DNA of 64,000 nucleotides from Myxococcaceae bacterium (lineage in GTDB: Bacteria > Myxococcota > UBA727 > JABDBI01), in assembly GCA_016000045.1 (NCBI GenBank), contig JAECQY010000004.1, forward strand, positions 1 through 64,000, given 5' to 3'. Positions 8,611 to 16,048 of this stretch are shown here, piece by piece. The position numbers and the translations under genes were made by a program. The first letter of the stretch is position 1; every line of letters starts with the position of its first letter. The notes beneath the pieces are model-generated. The model was given only the letters and a program-made list of their open reading frames with translations, was not told where the DNA came from and made no database searches.

Positions 8611-9722
8611 GGCAAAAATTTTTCTGGGCTTTTGAGTTTCCGTGGCAAGTACTCTTCAATCACAAAATTAAGACCATGCAAGCTTAAGGCCTGCTGCTCC
8701 GCTCGAACTCCCATTTTAAGCATTTTTTGCAAAGCATCCTGCCAAGGTTTATGAGCTTGAAAAAAGGGGTCATTTTTGAGAGCGTCGTATGCACGCTTCT
8801 TGTCTTGTTCTCCCAGCGGATGCGTCGCTTTCTTCAAGTCATACCAGTCAATATCCTGTGGCATCAGGCCCAGATACGTCGCTTGGGGAACACAGAAAAA
8901 CTGATTAATATGAGCCGCATTCCCCGATCCTACTTTTAAGGTTCGATAAATATTGCCAATTCCATACGGATCACAGTCGGTAAACGCATACACGGGAACC
9001 TTAGCAGACTCGGAAAGCCTTCGAACAAAACGCCTGCAAGCTCGGGTGGGAACTCCTCCCATGCTGACTAAAATGCAATTTGCTTTACGCCAATAGTTAT
9101 GGCTCTGAAGTCGCTGAAACATACCTTGGGTTTCAATGCATAAAATAAACTTCGCTTGGGTCTTAAATTCCAGATGTTCGACCCAGGATGGCACTGCATA
9201 GGCACCCGAACCGAACTTGGTGCAATCGATGGCAATCCGTTCTCCGGACTCCAAATCGGTATCCACAACCGTTAGCTCCCCTGCGACCGAGCCTCCGTGT
9301 TGGTCTGGAACGAATCGAAGTTCCTCTCGCGTCAAGCCATCAAGAGCAAATAGCGCTTCGATATCATCCATGACGGTATCCGATTCTGTTTGCTCGTTAA
9401 AGCGAGCATCTCCCCAATTTTTAGATTGATAATAAGCATCTCGTTTGGTTGCAAAGTCATCCCCCGTCACCAACTCTCGACTCAGAGCCATCATCTTCAG
9501 CGTCTGAGCAAAGGTCTTGACCGTATTCACGCTCAGCGTTCGCTTTTTAAAATTGTCGCCAAGTTCGAAGAATCCGACCGCTGCCTCATAACTAACATTC
9601 CCTAAGGAACGAATGGGCATTTTCACGCTCGGTGCTTGTTTTTTTTGTATCTCGCGATAGATGCCTGAAGCAGCTTTCTCGATAGCTACCAGCGCTTGCT
9701 TATTTGGGCTTTTTTTCACCAT
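8607..9722 (-). CDS. top6A: DNA topoisomerase VI subunit A (Spo11-like)
   Basis: A 371-residue protein of the Spo11/TopoVI-A family, which makes the transient double-strand break in type IIB topoisomerases. The winged-helix CAP domain ends in KRDAYYQSKNW with the catalytic Tyr (Y97/Y98). The Toprim domain has CIETQGMF (E197) and the acidic motif FTDCDPYGIGNIYRTL (D249, D251). Length matches archaeal Top6A. It starts inside the last codons of the B subunit (23-bp overlap), and coaE follows. The A-B pair is complete, so the enzyme is probably active. This family is mainly archaeal and plant, with scattered bacterial members. Confidence 0.93.
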   Translation of the reverse strand: MVKKSPNKQALVAIEKAASGIYREIQKKQAPSVKMPIRSLGNVSYEAAVGFFELGDNFKKRTLSVNTVKTFAQTLKMMALSRELVTGDDFATKRDAYYQSKNWGDARFNEQTESDTVMDDIEALFALDGLTREELRFVPDQHGGSVAGELTVVDTDLESGERIAIDCTKFGSGAYAVPSWVEHLEFKTQAKFILCIETQGMFQRLQSHNYWRKANCILVSMGGVPTRACRRFVRRLSESAKVPVYAFTDCDPYGIGNIYRTLKVGSGNAAHINQFFCVPQATYLGLMPQDIDWYDLKKATHPLGEQDKKRAYDALKNDPFFQAHKPWQDALQKMLKMGVRAEQQALSLHGLNFVIEEYLPRKLKSPEKFLP

Positions 9723-11421
9723 AATTTTTTTCCAAAATATGAGTTAAATTTAAAACAATTTCTTGCTTTTCAAGAGTTTGCAGTCCCAAAATATCAGACA
9801 AGGCCTCGCTGATAGGATTCAGATACTTTTCAATGTAACTGCGCTTTTTCATTTCATCTGCTTGACGCTTCTGGTGCCTTAGATAGCGTTGTAAACGGCG
9901 CCCACACTCCAGGATTGCCAATCGAAACTCCTTTAGGATTTCATCGTAGTGCGCAATCGCTTCCTTGGATTCAGAGGTATAAGGAACCCATACGGAAGCC
10001 GCATGCATCACAAGCACCACGGGTCCTGAGGGCAAAGCCCCCTTGGATTGATCGAGCCCATAGCTTTTCCAAGGAGCCGACATCGCCGCTTTAGTCATCG
10101 CACAAGCCGACGCTTGATACTGAAGCGGAACTCGATTCGCATAACGATAAACTTGCATCAAACCATCTTTAAGACCTTTTCCGTAAAAAAGTCCCACTTC
10201 CACCTGAAACGGATTTCCTCGGTACACATTGGGAGGGCGTGTCACGGCCGTCACGAAATAGTTGTCTTCTTTTGAAGACAGGGAATTATCCTCATTCGTT
10301 TCAATATTTTGCGCCCAAGGCTCAATTTTAGGCCAATCAAAAGCAAATTCAGATTGCCCCTTTTTCTCAAGCCGTTGCTCCGGCGCAATCAAAGCGACTT
10401 GTTCTTCTGAATCCCATTTTTTCGACTCAACAAATAGCCAATAAAGCGCTTTAATGAGACTATCTTCCCCCAAGGGAGATAAGCAATTGGTGGGCGGTGG
10501 CAGCAGCTTAGTGGCCTGGATCGATTTGACCAAACTTTCAGCTTCTGCTCGATGGATCCCTTGTGTGTTGCGAGAAAGAGACAACCCCGCTCGTTTAACA
10601 ATATCCGTTGCCACATTTTCCGAGACTCTCGAAAACTCTTTTCGAAGAAATCCGACGACGCTCTCCTTCTTCGCGTCTTGCAAAAGTTGCATTAAAAGGC
10701 CGATCTCAACCCCATGAGGATGACGCTTGATCTCTTCAGGTGCCTTTGGCAAAGCGTGCATGAGCCGTGGAAAAGGGTGACGAGCATGTTTTGGATCGAT
10801 GAAAAGAAAGCTGGCATGAGGATTGGAAAGCGCCGTTTGGCTCAAATAAGCCAAAACACCGTGACGACCTTCTTTATAAGCACCTTCCATATGAATCCGG
10901 ATCATCGTTCCGGACTCTTTTTCTTGCCACTCTAAAGTTTTATTTTCGCGCTCTTTCAGGATCTTCGGTACGTTTTTTTTCGTGTCAATTTGAAGCTCGA
11001 TTTCATGAACCACTGCCTGAGCGCTAGTCTTACTAATCACCAACGCAGGCTTTCCCGTGGTCATTTGCCCATACATGACAGCTGCCGAGATCCCAATTCC
11101 CTGCTGCCCTCGACTCTGTCGCAGGCGATGAAACTTTGAGCCGTACAAAAGCTTTGCAAAGATATTACCGAGGTGCACCTTCGAAATACCGGGACCGTTA
11201 TCCGATATGGTCACAGCAAATTGGGTTTCAGACTCGGAATCAATCTGAACCGTAATCGAAGGCATGATGCCTGCTTCTTCACAAGCATCGAGGGAATTAT
11301 CGACACCTTCCCGAACCGCTGTTAACAAAGCTTTGATAGGACTATCGAAACCCAGCAAATGTCGATTTTTACTAAAAAACTCCGATATGGATATTTCACG
11401 GATATTATTCGAAGAACTCAC
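9700..11421 (-). CDS. top6B: DNA topoisomerase VI subunit B (GHKL ATPase)
   Basis: A 573-residue protein of normal Top6B length. The GHKL ATPase motifs are all present: N-box VREGVDNSLDAC (N42), G1 ISDNGPGIS (D74) and G2 SRGQQGIGISAAVMYGQ (105-119), followed by an H2TH-like and transducer region. ATP binding dimerises the B subunits and drives strand passage through the A-subunit gate. The start is GTG at 11421 with no strong ribosome site. It is the first gene of the operon top6B-top6A-coaE and diverges from the exported-protein gene at 11573. Confidence 0.93.
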   Translation of the reverse strand: MSSSNNIREISISEFFSKNRHLLGFDSPIKALLTAVREGVDNSLDACEEAGIMPSITVQIDSESETQFAVTISDNGPGISKVHLGNIFAKLLYGSKFHRLRQSRGQQGIGISAAVMYGQMTTGKPALVISKTSAQAVVHEIELQIDTKKNVPKILKERENKTLEWQEKESGTMIRIHMEGAYKEGRHGVLAYLSQTALSNPHASFLFIDPKHARHPFPRLMHALPKAPEEIKRHPHGVEIGLLMQLLQDAKKESVVGFLRKEFSRVSENVATDIVKRAGLSLSRNTQGIHRAEAESLVKSIQATKLLPPPTNCLSPLGEDSLIKALYWLFVESKKWDSEEQVALIAPEQRLEKKGQSEFAFDWPKIEPWAQNIETNEDNSLSSKEDNYFVTAVTRPPNVYRGNPFQVEVGLFYGKGLKDGLMQVYRYANRVPLQYQASACAMTKAAMSAPWKSYGLDQSKGALPSGPVVLVMHAASVWVPYTSESKEAIAHYDEILKEFRLAILECGRRLQRYLRHQKRQADEMKKRSYIEKYLNPISEALSDILGLQTLEKQEIVLNLTHILEKNYGEKKPK

Positions 11422-11572
11422 GCCGGGGATACTAGCACAAAACGAGATCGCATTCCGCTATTTTCTGGAAATTTGCTCTTGAGCCCGATCCAAAATCGAA
11501 ATTTTAAGAGCGTCGACTCTTTCGCCATCTTGACAGAACAAACCAACCTTTTACTCTCAGGGATTTGCCTTT

Positions 11573-12235
11573 ATGAAACATTCTTTCACTCTGCTCATTT
11601 TCTGCCTGGTTTTTGGTTCTATAGACCTCCAAGCCGAGACAGCTCCTTCCCTAGAAGCCAGCACCCAACGCGCTTTTCCCAAAGCGATAGCAGATTTGAT
11701 GACCTTTGATCTTCCGATGGACCTCCTTCTCTGGACTCTCCACATCGGGCCCCATATGCACGAAATACCCGCCCGAACTTTATCGAATGGAATCGGTTAC
11801 CTGGTCCGAAAGACTTGCAACGATTACCAGGATACGGCACAAACAAAAGACTGGCAAACCTCTGCACTCTGTGGCTTGGCCGGAGGGGCACTGAAATATT
11901 CTGTTCGTAGCGAGCTGGCCCAAACCTTTGACTACGTTGCTCCCATTTTAGGGGCTTGTGACGCTGGGGCATACGAAGCAACCTCGCATAGCAGAAGCCA
12001 GGAATCTCCGACTCTCGAGTTCGTAGCCCTGGAAATTGCGATCAGCTCGTTTCAGCACGCCTTGATTCGCTATCTGAGAGGAGCTCGGTCAGCAGGCTCT
12101 TACTCCAAACGCATCCAAGAGGCTGTGGGCATCGGACTCCTCGTGTCCGGCTTCACCCATACGACCGTTGCTTGGTACAACACCGCTGTAGCAGATTACG
12201 TTCGCAAGATTCAACAAAACCTTTTTGATCTTTAA
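11573..12235 (+). CDS. Exported protein of unknown function
   Basis: A 220-residue protein not recognised. Residues 1-21 are a signal peptide ending LQA. The mature part has amphipathic and mildly hydrophobic helices and a few cysteines (KTCNDY, ALCGLAGG, GACDAGAY), with no clear catalytic motif. It is followed after 36 bp by the TolC-like gene and may be part of the same transcript. Confidence 0.6.
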   Translation: MKHSFTLLIFCLVFGSIDLQAETAPSLEASTQRAFPKAIADLMTFDLPMDLLLWTLHIGPHMHEIPARTLSNGIGYLVRKTCNDYQDTAQTKDWQTSALCGLAGGALKYSVRSELAQTFDYVAPILGACDAGAYEATSHSRSQESPTLEFVALEIAISSFQHALIRYLRGARSAGSYSKRIQEAVGIGLLVSGFTHTTVAWYNTAVADYVRKIQQNLFDL

Positions 12236-12271
12236 AAAGCCAAAAACAGCAAAATCCTTCTAGAGAGAGTC

Positions 12272-13282
12272 ATGAGACTCTTCCTGCTGCTCTTCATGGC
12301 CAACACCACGTTTGGAAATGATTTCAGTTTGGAAGACGCAGAAACATCCGCTCTTCAAAACTCTGAACTTTTAAAAGTCGCCGAAACCGATTTGTGGGTG
12401 GCAAAGCAACAAAAGCAAGCGGTTCTGACGACTTTTTTTCCCAAACTGGCGTTCCAAAGCAACTATACTTACCTGAGCAAGCTTCCATCGCTCACGGTGA
12501 ATCCAGCAATTGCCCCCATCCCCTTGGGAGACCACAGCAATTACAGCATGGGTCTAAGCTTAAGCTATGTCTTATGGGATCATTTCAGCACCTGGCATTC
12601 GTATCAGGCAATTGGGTACACGCATCAGTCTAAAGAACAAGATCTGAAAGCGCTGACTCAGACCTTAGAAATAAGACAACTGGATTCCTTAAGGAAACTT
12701 TTGGAAAAGTGGAAAAGCTTCAAACCCTCCATCCAACCCTCTGATTTTCCTGCCCTACAAAGCTTACAACTGCTTTCGAAAGCCACTTTGCATACAGCCA
12801 GGAGCCTGGTTTCAAGGCTTTATCCTTCGATCACACTCGATACCAGCACAGCTCTCGTCTACCCAAATGGACCGGTTCTTCAAAATATCAACCAGAACAC
12901 GATATCCATCAATCTATCCCTTCCATTGTGGCTCGGAGATCCGAATTGGAGCTTGATCTCAGCCAAAAAAAGAGAAGCGGAAGCCATGAAACATCAAGCA
13001 GCACATCTGGTGATCGAACATCAACGCGACACCCGAAAAGCCACTGCTCAATACCAAAGCTTGCTGCTTCAACAGAGAAAATCCAAGCAAGAAAATCGCA
13101 ATATCGCAGAGTCAGCCCGACTGTTCTACGCTTCCTATCAAACGGGAAAATCGACCTTTCTCGAAGTCCTAGCGGCGAATCATCAACTTCTTCAGTCACA
13201 GATTGCGCAGGCTCGAATCAACGCACAGCTTTTAAGCCAAATGATCACTCTGATTGCTTTAGGTGGAAAGATCAACTCATGA
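12272..13282 (+). CDS. TolC-family outer-membrane channel, apparently shortened
   Basis: A 336-residue exported protein of the outer-membrane efflux (OEP) family. A signal peptide is followed by the typical first repeat (LEDAETSALQNSELL, TFFPKLAFQSNYTY) and a second repeat ending with FLEVLAANHQLLQSQIAQARINAQLL. Usual length is 420-480 residues. The first repeat seems to lack about 80 residues of helix between TLEIRQLD and the start of repeat two; the frame is kept. The channel may therefore be non-functional. It opens a tripartite ABC exporter operon and overlaps the fusion-protein gene by ATGA. Confidence 0.75.
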   Translation: MRLFLLLFMANTTFGNDFSLEDAETSALQNSELLKVAETDLWVAKQQKQAVLTTFFPKLAFQSNYTYLSKLPSLTVNPAIAPIPLGDHSNYSMGLSLSYVLWDHFSTWHSYQAIGYTHQSKEQDLKALTQTLEIRQLDSLRKLLEKWKSFKPSIQPSDFPALQSLQLLSKATLHTARSLVSRLYPSITLDTSTALVYPNGPVLQNINQNTISINLSLPLWLGDPNWSLISAKKREAEAMKHQAAHLVIEHQRDTRKATAQYQSLLLQQRKSKQENRNIAESARLFYASYQTGKSTFLEVLAANHQLLQSQIAQARINAQLLSQMITLIALGGKINS

Positions 13283-14007
13283 AAATCTCTCGAATACTCT
13301 TTGTTCTTGCTGGCATCGGCCTTGTGGCATTCGGTGCCAAACTCCTCATTAAGCCCAAGCCCTTTCTTTACGCGGGAACGCTCGAAACCACTCGAATCGA
13401 TCTCTCCATGCAATTACCCTCTCGAATTGCGAGCGTCCTTGTTCAAGAAGGCGATTTCATCCATCCAGGACAGCTTTTAATCGAGCTTTCGTGTGAAGAT
13501 TTTAAAATTGCCTCGCAATACCTGAACCAAAATTACGCACGTTCCAGAAAGCTTCTCAGCACCGGAACCCTTTCCCAAGATGATTTTGATCAAATTCAAA
13601 ACCGCAAAGAAGAAGCCGATCTTCGACTCAAGTGGTGTTCTATCTCTTCACCCATTCAAGGCACTGTCCTCAATCGCTACCATGAACCGGGAGAATGGGC
13701 TCCGGTCGGAACGAAACTTCTCACCCTTGCCAACCTTGAAGATATTTGGACGTACATCTTCGTTGCTCAACCCAAAATTGCAGAACTTAAAGTAGGCATG
13801 ACGGTCAGAGGTTCTCTTCCTGAAATGCCTGGAAAGCTATTTTCTGGCAAGATCATCAAAATTAATTCAGAAGCCGAGTTTACACCCAAAAACATACAAA
13901 CCGAGTCGGAACGAACTCGCTTAGTTTATGGGATAAAAATTAGTTTTTCAGACTCCAATATCGATCAAATTCTGAAACCCGGAATGACCATCGAAGTCCA
14001 ACTTTAA
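13279..14007 (+). CDS. HlyD/YbhG-type membrane fusion protein
   Basis: A 242-residue periplasmic adaptor anchored by one N-terminal helix. Lipoyl halves are seen at RIASVLVQEGDFIHPGQLL and SSPIQGTVLNRYHEPGEW, with a beta-barrel region after VGTKLLTLANL. The coiled-coil hairpin between them is short (about 50 residues, with the turn near STGTLSQDDFDQ), and both arms look shorter than in AcrA or YbhG relatives by a similar amount. It links the inner-membrane ABC transporter to the TolC-like channel. A frame continuing upstream to 12928 lies inside the channel gene; the ATGA at 13279 is the start. Confidence 0.85.
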   Translation: MKISRILFVLAGIGLVAFGAKLLIKPKPFLYAGTLETTRIDLSMQLPSRIASVLVQEGDFIHPGQLLIELSCEDFKIASQYLNQNYARSRKLLSTGTLSQDDFDQIQNRKEEADLRLKWCSISSPIQGTVLNRYHEPGEWAPVGTKLLTLANLEDIWTYIFVAQPKIAELKVGMTVRGSLPEMPGKLFSGKIIKINSEAEFTPKNIQTESERTRLVYGIKISFSDSNIDQILKPGMTIEVQL

Positions 14008-14013
14008 AAACAC

Positions 14014-14395
14014 ATGAAAATTGACGTTTCAGAAATTGAAAAATCATTCCAAAAGACTCGTGCCCTGAGTCGTGTTTCTTTAAGCATTGAATCCGGATCG
14101 ATGCACGGAATTATTGGACCTGAAGGCGCAGGAAAGACAACTCTTTTACGAATCATGCTTCATTTGCTCAAATCCGATCAGCCGTCGCGAATTTTGGGAT
14201 CTCCTATACCGTCTAGCGGACGAAGACATTTTAATCATTTTAACGACTTCGTACATGGATGAAGCAGAGCGTTGCGGGCGGGTTCACCTGCTCGAAGAGG
14301 GGAACGTGATTGGAAGCGGCCCTCCTCAGCAATTGCTAGCATCCTGTGGTGCTTTCAATTTCGATGAATTCTATTTGAATCGAGAAAAAATATGA
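14014..14395 (+). pseudogene. ABC transporter ATPase with internal deletion and frameshift
   Basis: The first frame has an ABC N-terminus with Walker A GPEGAGKTTLLRIML. It then shifts near 14175-14185 into a second frame that resumes after Walker B (NPISRREFWDLLYRL), with the H-loop region LTTSYMDEAERCGRV and a normal tail. About 100 codons holding the Q-loop, LSGG signature and Walker B are missing. The intact ATPase follows directly with an ATGA overlap. E. coli YbhF carries two ABC domains in one chain; this remnant probably was the first ATPase of such a pair. Confidence 0.85.
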
Positions 14396-15315
14396 ACGAC
14401 ATCAGCATTGCCGTCGAGAAACTCAGGGTCGAGTTTGGCGATTTTTGCGCGGTGGATAACATCTCTTTTAAGGTACGGCGAGGAGAAATATTCGGATTTT
14501 TAGGAGCCAACGGAGCCGGCAAAACAACCACGATTCGAGTACTATGCGGACTGTTGACGCCCACCAGCGGAACGGTTCGAATCGGTAATACCTTGCTTGA
14601 AGAGGGCGAAGCGAAAATCAAATCCAAAGTCGGCTACATGTCTCAAAAACTTATGCTCTACAACGATCTTACGGTTGAAGAGAATCTCAATTTTACCGCT
14701 TCTCTTCGCAAATTAGATCGTACCCACTCTCTCAACTATCGCCAGGAATTACTCGATTTTATTCAATTCAATCGGCCTCTCAGCACTCGCGTCGGCCACT
14801 TATCAGGAGGGCTTAAACAGCAAGTCTCTCTCGCGATAGCGCTTCTACACAATCCAGAAATCGTTTTCTTAGATGAGCCTACGGTTGGCGTTTCACCCGT
14901 GTCACGCAAACGTTTTTGGGACTTGATCCGGCAACTTTCCGAGCGAGGCGTAAGCCTGTTCGTCACAACCCACTACATGGACGAAGCAGAGCAATGTGAC
15001 CGAATCGCTCTGATGCGAAATGGAAAAATCATCGCTTTAGATAGCCCAGAAAATCTGAAAAACAACTATTTTCATGACAATCTGTATGAATTCGAACCCA
15101 AGAGCACATTACGCTATAAAGATATGACAAATTTAAACAATAAATCTCTATTTTCCTTTTTTGCACCTTATGGATTAAGATTTCATGCAGTTCTTAAAAA
15201 CAAAGATGATTTTGAAAAAACAGAACGCACCAAACTGGAAGAAATCTTTCATATTCGACCCATTCGAGCTTCCTTGGAAGACGTATTTATTCAAGCAGTG
15301 GAGAGTCGAGTATGA
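14392..15315 (+). CDS. ABC-2 type transporter ATP-binding protein
   Basis: A 307-residue ATPase with every motif intact: Walker A GANGAGKTT, Q-loop VGYMSQKL, signature LSGGLKQQ, Walker B VFLDEPTVGVSP and H-loop TTHYMDEAEQ. The C-terminal 80 residues are a regulatory tail. It resembles the second half of YbhF and would power the neighbouring ABC-2 permease for export of a drug-like or lipid substrate. It overlaps both neighbours by ATGA. Confidence 0.9.
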   Translation: MNDISIAVEKLRVEFGDFCAVDNISFKVRRGEIFGFLGANGAGKTTTIRVLCGLLTPTSGTVRIGNTLLEEGEAKIKSKVGYMSQKLMLYNDLTVEENLNFTASLRKLDRTHSLNYRQELLDFIQFNRPLSTRVGHLSGGLKQQVSLAIALLHNPEIVFLDEPTVGVSPVSRKRFWDLIRQLSERGVSLFVTTHYMDEAEQCDRIALMRNGKIIALDSPENLKNNYFHDNLYEFEPKSTLRYKDMTNLNNKSLFSFFAPYGLRFHAVLKNKDDFEKTERTKLEEIFHIRPIRASLEDVFIQAVESRV

Positions 15316-15989
15316 CTTTTGTTTCTTACCAACGAATTTTTGCGGTTGCCCAAAAAGAACTTTTTCATATTTTTCGAGATCCTTTTACGCTAGCCACAGC
15401 GATGGGTCTGCCCATTTTCATGGTCCTTGTCTTTGGGGTTGCAATCGAGTTCAATATCCAAAACATAAAAATTGGTGTTGTGAACCTGGATCAGTCCATG
15501 AGCTCGAGACAGCTGCTTCAGGCTTTTTCGAGTTCGCATTACTTTATTTTAAAACCACCTTACATCCTCCTAGGGATGCTTAACTTTCCATTTATCTTAG
15601 CGCTTGCTGTTTTCGTTTTTAAGGTTCCGATGCGAGGTTCTTTCATAGCCCTGCTCATCGCAGCATTTGCTTTCGTCTGCACAGCCGTTGCCTCCGGCAC
15701 CTTGATTTCAACCTTCTGTAAAAACCAACAACAAGCAACGCTGGCCGCGTTCCTTTTCATGTTTCCGATGATTATGTTCTCAGGTCTGATGTTCCCCATC
15801 GAAAACATGCCCATCTACCTTCAATGGTTGTCCACCCTAGACCCACTCACCCACTTCATTGGCCTGCTTCGAAACATCTTGCTCAAAGGAGGAGGAACCG
15901 AGTACATTATTTACCATCTCTGCGTGCTGTTCATTTTAGCGATACTATCCATCGGCTTCAGTTTGAAACGTTTTCGTACAACTCTTTAA
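15312..15989 (+). CDS. ABC-2 type permease (YbhS-like) lacking its periplasmic domain
   Basis: A 225-residue membrane protein. The first helix region (QKELFHIFRDPFTLATAMGLPIF) and the last five helices with the MFPIENMPIYLQWLSTLDPLTHF signature match YbhS/YhhJ-type permeases. Full-length members have about 370 residues. Here the large periplasmic domain after SSRQLLQAFSSSHYF is gone and the sequence jumps to PPYILLGMLNFPF, the start of helix 2, without breaking the frame. No second permease gene follows. With the broken ATPase upstream, the exporter is probably inactive or heavily remodelled. Confidence 0.8.
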   Translation: MTFVSYQRIFAVAQKELFHIFRDPFTLATAMGLPIFMVLVFGVAIEFNIQNIKIGVVNLDQSMSSRQLLQAFSSSHYFILKPPYILLGMLNFPFILALAVFVFKVPMRGSFIALLIAAFAFVCTAVASGTLISTFCKNQQQATLAAFLFMFPMIMFSGLMFPIENMPIYLQWLSTLDPLTHFIGLLRNILLKGGGTEYIIYHLCVLFILAILSIGFSLKRFRTTL

Positions 15990-16003
15990 ATTTCACACCT
16001 GCT

Positions 16004-16036
16004 ACTAGGCTTCGCCTAGTGCACAGACCTTCGGTC
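16004..16036. terminator. Tandem hairpins between convergent genes
   Basis: A perfect stem ACTAGGC-TTC-GCCTAGT (16004-16020) is followed by a small GACC-TTC-GGTC hairpin (16026-16036). They lie between the ends of the ABC operon (15989) and the PARP-like gene (16049). Neither is followed by a good T-run on either strand, so a two-way terminator role is likely by position only. Confidence 0.4.
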
Positions 16037-16048
16037 GCGCAAAAAAGG

